Source: Shewanella seohaensis (GTDB lineage Bacteria > Pseudomonadota > Gammaproteobacteria > Enterobacterales > Shewanellaceae). Taken from it: a DNA stretch of 64,000 nucleotides. The DNA lies in contig NZ_CP104900.1 of the NCBI RefSeq assembly GCF_025449215.1, positions 3,286,001 through 3,350,000 of the forward strand. Reading direction: 5' to 3'. Made by a program: the position numbers and the translations under genes. Numbering within the stretch: position 1 is the first letter of the stretch; the number at the start of each line of letters is the position of its first letter. The notes below the pieces were generated by a model that saw only the letters and a list, made by a program, of their open reading frames with translations, was not told where the DNA came from and ran no database searches. Shown here piece after piece: positions 60,380 to 64,000 of this stretch.

Positions 60380-60691
60380 ATGACACTCAAAGCACTACTC
60401 AATCAGTTAAAAACCGAACACAAACTCACCAGCGCAGCCGAACTGGCGGCGCTATTGGCGCAAGATGAAGCGCTAGTCCAGCAGATCAAACAGGCGGATG
60501 CGCAGTATTGGGTCAACTTTAGCAAGCAGACCTTTGATGGTTGGTACTGCATCGCTACGCCATCGAATGCCAGCTACCATGTGTACTATCAAGAGCGTGG
60601 ACAACATTGCTGGGGAGAAGAGGTATTTAGCGATCAATACTTGGCCATAGCCACCGTGATATTTGCTTCAGGACTGTTCCATGCTGAATAA
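60380..60691 (+). CDS. Hypothetical protein, 103 residues
   Basis: I do not recognise this protein. From the ATG at 60380 it has an N-terminal helical half (LKALLNQLKTEHKLTSAAEL) and a C-terminal half rich in Trp and Tyr (FDGWYCIATPSNASYHVYYQ, GQHCWGEEVFSDQYLAIATV). It has no signal or TM segment. It starts 31 bp after the DJ-1 gene and is probably co-transcribed with it. Confidence 0.65.
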   Translation: MTLKALLNQLKTEHKLTSAAELAALLAQDEALVQQIKQADAQYWVNFSKQTFDGWYCIATPSNASYHVYYQERGQHCWGEEVFSDQYLAIATVIFASGLFHAE

Positions 60692-60916
60692 ATACATCAG
60701 TGCTAAGACTTAATAGCTTTTGATGAATCTAGCGGCATAACACTTAAAGCCAAGGCTTTATGCCTAAACCCGATTCAGACCCCATAACAAAGCCATCAAT
60801 CTACCGCGACTTACAATATTGATGGCTTTTCATCTGAGTGACTTACTGTTAAGGTGATGTTTTTATGAGCAATTGATATTCTAGTTCACCACATCAATAG
60901 CTGCGGAGTATTCACT

Positions 60917-61672
60917 ATGGACTGGTTACTGATCGCCCTCGCAGGCTTACTCGGCGGCATGTTAAATGCGGTGGCGGGCGGTGGCAGCTTTATCACCTTA
61001 TTTGCCCTTGTGTTTGTGGGCGTACCGCCACTGTTGGCTAACGCGACGGGCACTGCCGCCCTGCTTCCCGGTTACCTTGCCAGTGCCTGGCGTTTTCGAA
61101 AAGAGATTGAATATCCAGCAAATCTTAACCTAAAAACCCTGTGCTTGATCGCCATTGCGGGCGGATGCCTAGGCGCTGCGATTCTGCTAAGCACCAGCGA
61201 GCAAGTGTTCGCTTATCTCATCCCTTGGCTGATTTTGCTGGCCACACTCGCCTTTATTGGTGGACCTTGGTTACTGAAAAAACGCTTAGCGAATGCCAGC
61301 ATCACCCGAGTGAATACCGTCAAGCCACTGACTGCAATGATGATTCTGAGTCTCGTCTGTATTTATGGTGGCTATTTTAACGGGGGATTAGGGATTATTT
61401 TACTCGCCACCTTTGGGTTACTCGGCCAAACCCAATTACATGGGATGAACGGGCTTAAAAATTTACTCTCCGCCCTACTCACCACCATTGCCGTGGTGAT
61501 TTACGCCCTAGGTAATCTGATTGACGGGCAATATCTATTACTGCTTGCCATTATGGCGATTATTGGCGGCTATCTTGGCGCCGCGCTGGCTTATCGCATT
61601 CCCCAATCCCTGTTGCGGGGTTTTATTGTGCTTGTCGGTTTCGCCATGAGTGTGGGATTTTTTATGCGTTAA
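60917..61672 (+). CDS. TSUP family permease (TauE/SafE-like)
   Basis: This 251-residue inner-membrane protein has eight hydrophobic segments in two similar halves. The first half has GMLNAVAGGGSFITLFALVF and the second ICIYGGYFNGGLGIILLATF, the paired Gly-rich motifs of the TSUP/TauE family that move sulfite, sulfonates or related anions. The substrate is unknown. Confidence 0.92.
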   Translation: MDWLLIALAGLLGGMLNAVAGGGSFITLFALVFVGVPPLLANATGTAALLPGYLASAWRFRKEIEYPANLNLKTLCLIAIAGGCLGAAILLSTSEQVFAYLIPWLILLATLAFIGGPWLLKKRLANASITRVNTVKPLTAMMILSLVCIYGGYFNGGLGIILLATFGLLGQTQLHGMNGLKNLLSALLTTIAVVIYALGNLIDGQYLLLLAIMAIIGGYLGAALAYRIPQSLLRGFIVLVGFAMSVGFFMR

Positions 61673-61770
61673 CGCCTTTGCGTTAGCCTAAAATATGTCA
61701 ACCTCAAGAGTCATGTATTGGCAGAATACCTGCTTAATAGAAATCTAGGTACTGGATAACACAAGGAAGC

Positions 61771-62214
61771 ATGATGGGCTTTATTGCAATTAGACAAGCA
61801 CAGATAACAGACCTTAACGCCATGGCTAACTTACTGTTGCAGCTGGGTTACAGTGCCAGCGAGAAGGAGTTACGGCAATATCTCGATGCTCCCAAAAGAT
61901 CGGATGAAATCTATCTCGCCGAGTCTGAGGGAGACATAGTTGGGCTGATAAGTTTGATCTTTTTTGATTATTTTCCCTCGCAGCAGCAAATCTGCCGCAT
62001 TACCGCCTTAGTGGTGGCTGAAGCGAGTCGAGGTTTAGGCGTGGGGACGCAACTGATTGATTTTACCAAAGACAGAGCAAGTGAGCGGGGTTGTCGCCAG
62101 CTTGAGGTCACCACCTCTATGCGCCGCGAGCAGACCCAAGCCTACTATGAGTCCGTTGGCTTTGAGAAAACCTCCTTTCGCTATATTCAAGCCGTTGACG
62201 TTACCCCAAAGTGA
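61771..62214 (+). CDS. GNAT family N-acetyltransferase
   Basis: This 147-residue acetyltransferase has the acetyl-CoA loop in RITALVVAEASRGLGVGTQL (V-x-x-x-x-R-G-x-G-x-G/A type), an N-terminal IAIRQAQITDLNAMANLLLQ and a C-terminal AYYESVGFEKTSFRY. The acceptor substrate is unknown. Two adjacent ATGs can serve as start. Confidence 0.9.
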   Translation: MMGFIAIRQAQITDLNAMANLLLQLGYSASEKELRQYLDAPKRSDEIYLAESEGDIVGLISLIFFDYFPSQQQICRITALVVAEASRGLGVGTQLIDFTKDRASERGCRQLEVTTSMRREQTQAYYESVGFEKTSFRYIQAVDVTPK

Positions 62215-62230
62215 TTTCGCCCAAAGAGAT

Positions 62231-62290
62231 TTAGCCCAAATAAAATAGGCGCTTAAGTAAACTTAAGCGCCTATTTTATTTGGGCTAAGT
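62231..62290. terminator. Bidirectional terminator with a perfect 27-bp stem
   Basis: Arms 62231-62257 and 62262-62288 are exact reverse complements around a TAAA loop. The central part AAATAGGCGCTTAAG/CTTAAGCGCCTATTT with flanking T-rich sequence acts as terminator for the convergent GNAT and RND genes. Confidence 0.92.
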
Positions 62291-62302
62291 GTTCGCGTGG
62301 GA

Positions 62303-64000
62303 TTAATCCTGCGCCAACTCCTTATCTAATTGCTGGGCAATCGCTTCTGGAGAACCGCTGTTACGGGCAAAGAGGCCGTAGGCGGTTGGGATCACAAAGA
62401 TAGTGAACAAGGTCGCCAGCATAATGCCCGAAAGCACCACCACACCAATCACGAAGCGGGTTTCCGCCCCCGCACCAGCGGCCAATACCAGAGGTACGGC
62501 GCCCGCGGCAGTGGTAATCCCCGTCATTAGGATGGGGCGTAAACGCTGACAAGAGGCTTGAATAATCGCGCGATCGAAATCAACGCCCTTATCCCGCAAC
62601 TGGTTGGCAAATTCGACGATAAGAATACCGTTTTTCGCCGCAAGGCCCACCAGCATAATAATCCCAATCTGGCTGTAGATATTGAGACTCTGCCCCGTAA
62701 ACCACAGCCCTATCAAGGCGCCAACCGTGGCCAGCGGTACCGTCAGCATGATCACCATAGGGTGAATATAGCTTTCGAACTGCGCCGCTAATACTAGGAA
62801 TACAATCCCCAGCGCCAGCAGGAATACAAAGTACATTGAGCTGCCAGACTCTTGATAATCCAAAGATTGTCCCTTGTAGCTGATCACCGCTTCCGCAGGC
62901 AGGTAAGCACGTGCCACTTGATTGAGGTAATCCAGCGCTTCACCTAGGCTATAACCATCCGCCAAGCTGGCTTCGATAGTGATCGCACGCATACGGTTAT
63001 AACGGTTAAGGGAGCTGGCATCGGCAAACTCTTCGACCGTGACTAAGTTCGACAGAGGGATCAGCTCCTTGGTCCGTTCGGAGCGAACATAGATATTTTG
63101 CAGATCGGCCGCGGTATTTTGGTTACTGCGTTCCCCTTCCACAATCACATCGTACTCTTCACCATCACGCATAAAGGTGGTGACTAAACGCGAGCCCAGC
63201 ATCGATTCTAAGGTGCGGCCGATATTGGAAATCGATACCCCAAGGCTGGCCGCCCTGTCCCTGTCGATCACCACTCTAAGCTGCGGTTTGGTTTCTTTAT
63301 AATCGTGGTCAAGGCCAAGCAGTTTAGGATTTTCCGCCGCCTTTTCCATCATAATGTCGCGCCAGCGGGCCAACTCTTCATAGCTTGGACCACCAATCAC
63401 AAACTGCACAGGTTTACCCACGCCACGGCCAAAGGCTTGACGCATCACAGGGAAAGCTTGTACACCGGCTAAATCCGCGAGGCGCTTGTTAATATCGCCT
63501 ATCACTTCTTTCATCGGGCGACGTTGTCCCCAATCTTCGAGCACGATAATCGCCATCCCGTTAGAGAAGTCGGCGGCGCGGCCAAAGCCACGGGGCGCAC
63601 GGATCAGCAAGCGTTTAATGTCGCCCGAGTCCACCAACGGCATTAAACGGTTTTCCACTTCGTTCATGTAGGATTCGATATATTCGTAACTCGCGCCCTG
63701 CGGCCCGTTCACCATCAAAAATAACGAACCCCGATCCTCCTGCGGCGCAAATTCCTGCGGCACTTTTTGGGCGAGCAACACACTGCTCCCGAGCGCAATC
63801 AAGACTAATATCGACATCAGCACAGGTCTTGCCATCGCCTTCTCAAGCGAGCTTTGATAGCCACGGGAAATCCCCGTCATAATGCTATCGACCTTACGCA
63901 CTAACCACGAATCCTGCGACGCGGGTTTAAGCAGCTTAGAACACATCATCGGGCTTAAGGTTAAGGCCACGATACTGGAGAAGATCACCGCCGCGCTCAT
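62303..64000 (-). CDS. RND multidrug efflux permease, C-terminal part (5' end outside window)
   Basis: This is the last 565 codons of an AcrB/HAE1-type pump; the frame continues past the right edge, so the start is missing. It has TM-region SIVALTLSPMMCSKLLKP, the periplasmic docking block PQEFAPQEDRGSLFLMVNGP, GMAIIVLEDWGQRRPMKEVI and C-terminal TM blocks MLVGLAAKNGILIVEFANQL and GITTAAGAVPLVLAAGAGAE. It differs clearly from the two RND permeases at 8.7-15 kb. Substrate unknown. Confidence 0.95.
   Translation of the reverse strand: MSAAVIFSSIVALTLSPMMCSKLLKPASQDSWLVRKVDSIMTGISRGYQSSLEKAMARPVLMSILVLIALGSSVLLAQKVPQEFAPQEDRGSLFLMVNGPQGASYEYIESYMNEVENRLMPLVDSGDIKRLLIRAPRGFGRAADFSNGMAIIVLEDWGQRRPMKEVIGDINKRLADLAGVQAFPVMRQAFGRGVGKPVQFVIGGPSYEELARWRDIMMEKAAENPKLLGLDHDYKETKPQLRVVIDRDRAASLGVSISNIGRTLESMLGSRLVTTFMRDGEEYDVIVEGERSNQNTAADLQNIYVRSERTKELIPLSNLVTVEEFADASSLNRYNRMRAITIEASLADGYSLGEALDYLNQVARAYLPAEAVISYKGQSLDYQESGSSMYFVFLLALGIVFLVLAAQFESYIHPMVIMLTVPLATVGALIGLWFTGQSLNIYSQIGIIMLVGLAAKNGILIVEFANQLRDKGVDFDRAIIQASCQRLRPILMTGITTAAGAVPLVLAAGAGAETRFVIGVVVLSGIMLATLFTIFVIPTAYGLFARNSGSPEAIAQQLDKELAQD

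Noticed and set aside
1..64000. CRISPR arrays, tRNA and rRNA genes
   Set aside because: No regularly spaced repeats, cloverleaf or rRNA-like sequences were recognised on reading both strands.

Overview
The window is chromosomal DNA of a gammaproteobacterium, most probably a Shewanella. The TCA block (sucA, sdhBADC, divergent gltA), the liu leucine-degradation operon, gnd, menA, a GlyGly-CTERM subtilase and a DUF2986 protein all fit that genus. From memory the gene order resembles the S. oneidensis MR-1 region running from gltA to liu. No tRNA, rRNA or CRISPR array was seen.

Layout. 1-7.4 kb: sucA (runs off the left edge) and sdhCDAB on the minus strand, with gltA divergent. 7.6-15.1 kb: one lipoprotein adaptor and two overlapping RND permeases, then an IS200-type element. 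15.7-26.4 kb: YqfB-like amidohydrolase, DUF2986, MATE pump, and a cluster of AraC regulator, two cupins, cyclophilin-like protein, zinc alcohol dehydrogenase and alpha/beta hydrolase that looks like electrophile or aldehyde handling; then a YnfM-like MFS pump with a divergent LysR. 26.4-34.6 kb: large subtilisin-like protease with a GlyGly-CTERM tail, a small lipoprotein, tesB, an SDR lacking the catalytic Tyr, menA. 34.7-45.6 kb: LigB-type dioxygenase, DoxX and LysR, small accessory proteins, gnd, a sugE/gdx exporter behind a guanidine-II riboswitch, a PrpE-like acyl-CoA synthetase and a YcbB-like L,D-transpeptidase. 45.8-54.8 kb: liuR-liuABCDE-scoAB, taking isovaleryl-CoA to acetyl-CoA and acetoacetate and moving CoA onto acetoacetate. 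55.4-58.7 kb: accessory island. 58.7-59.6 kb: palindromes and a diverged duplication. 59.7-64 kb: DJ-1/PfpI protein, small unknown, TSUP permease, GNAT, and the C-terminal half of another RND pump.

The most interesting part is the AT-rich island at 55.4-58.7 kb. It is a tightly overlapping minus-strand operon of four genes: a 53-residue membrane peptide, a 179-residue protein sharing its GGDVVGRDK motif, a 167-residue middle component, and a Rad50/SMC-like ABC ATPase with a four-cysteine hook. I read it as an ABC-three-component (ABC-3C) type conflict/defence system. An attC-like imperfect palindrome lies directly behind it. The attC start (CTTATAAC) is the inverse complement of an octamer upstream of the first gene (GTTATAAG), as expected for the two ends of one integron gene cassette, here about 3.3 kb.

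A second window-wide pattern is that at least 13 genes are broken by small indels, and 14 of 15 events are one-base changes in mononucleotide runs. This looks more like homopolymer sequencing error than real decay, so the affected genes are annotated over their full span with the break marked.
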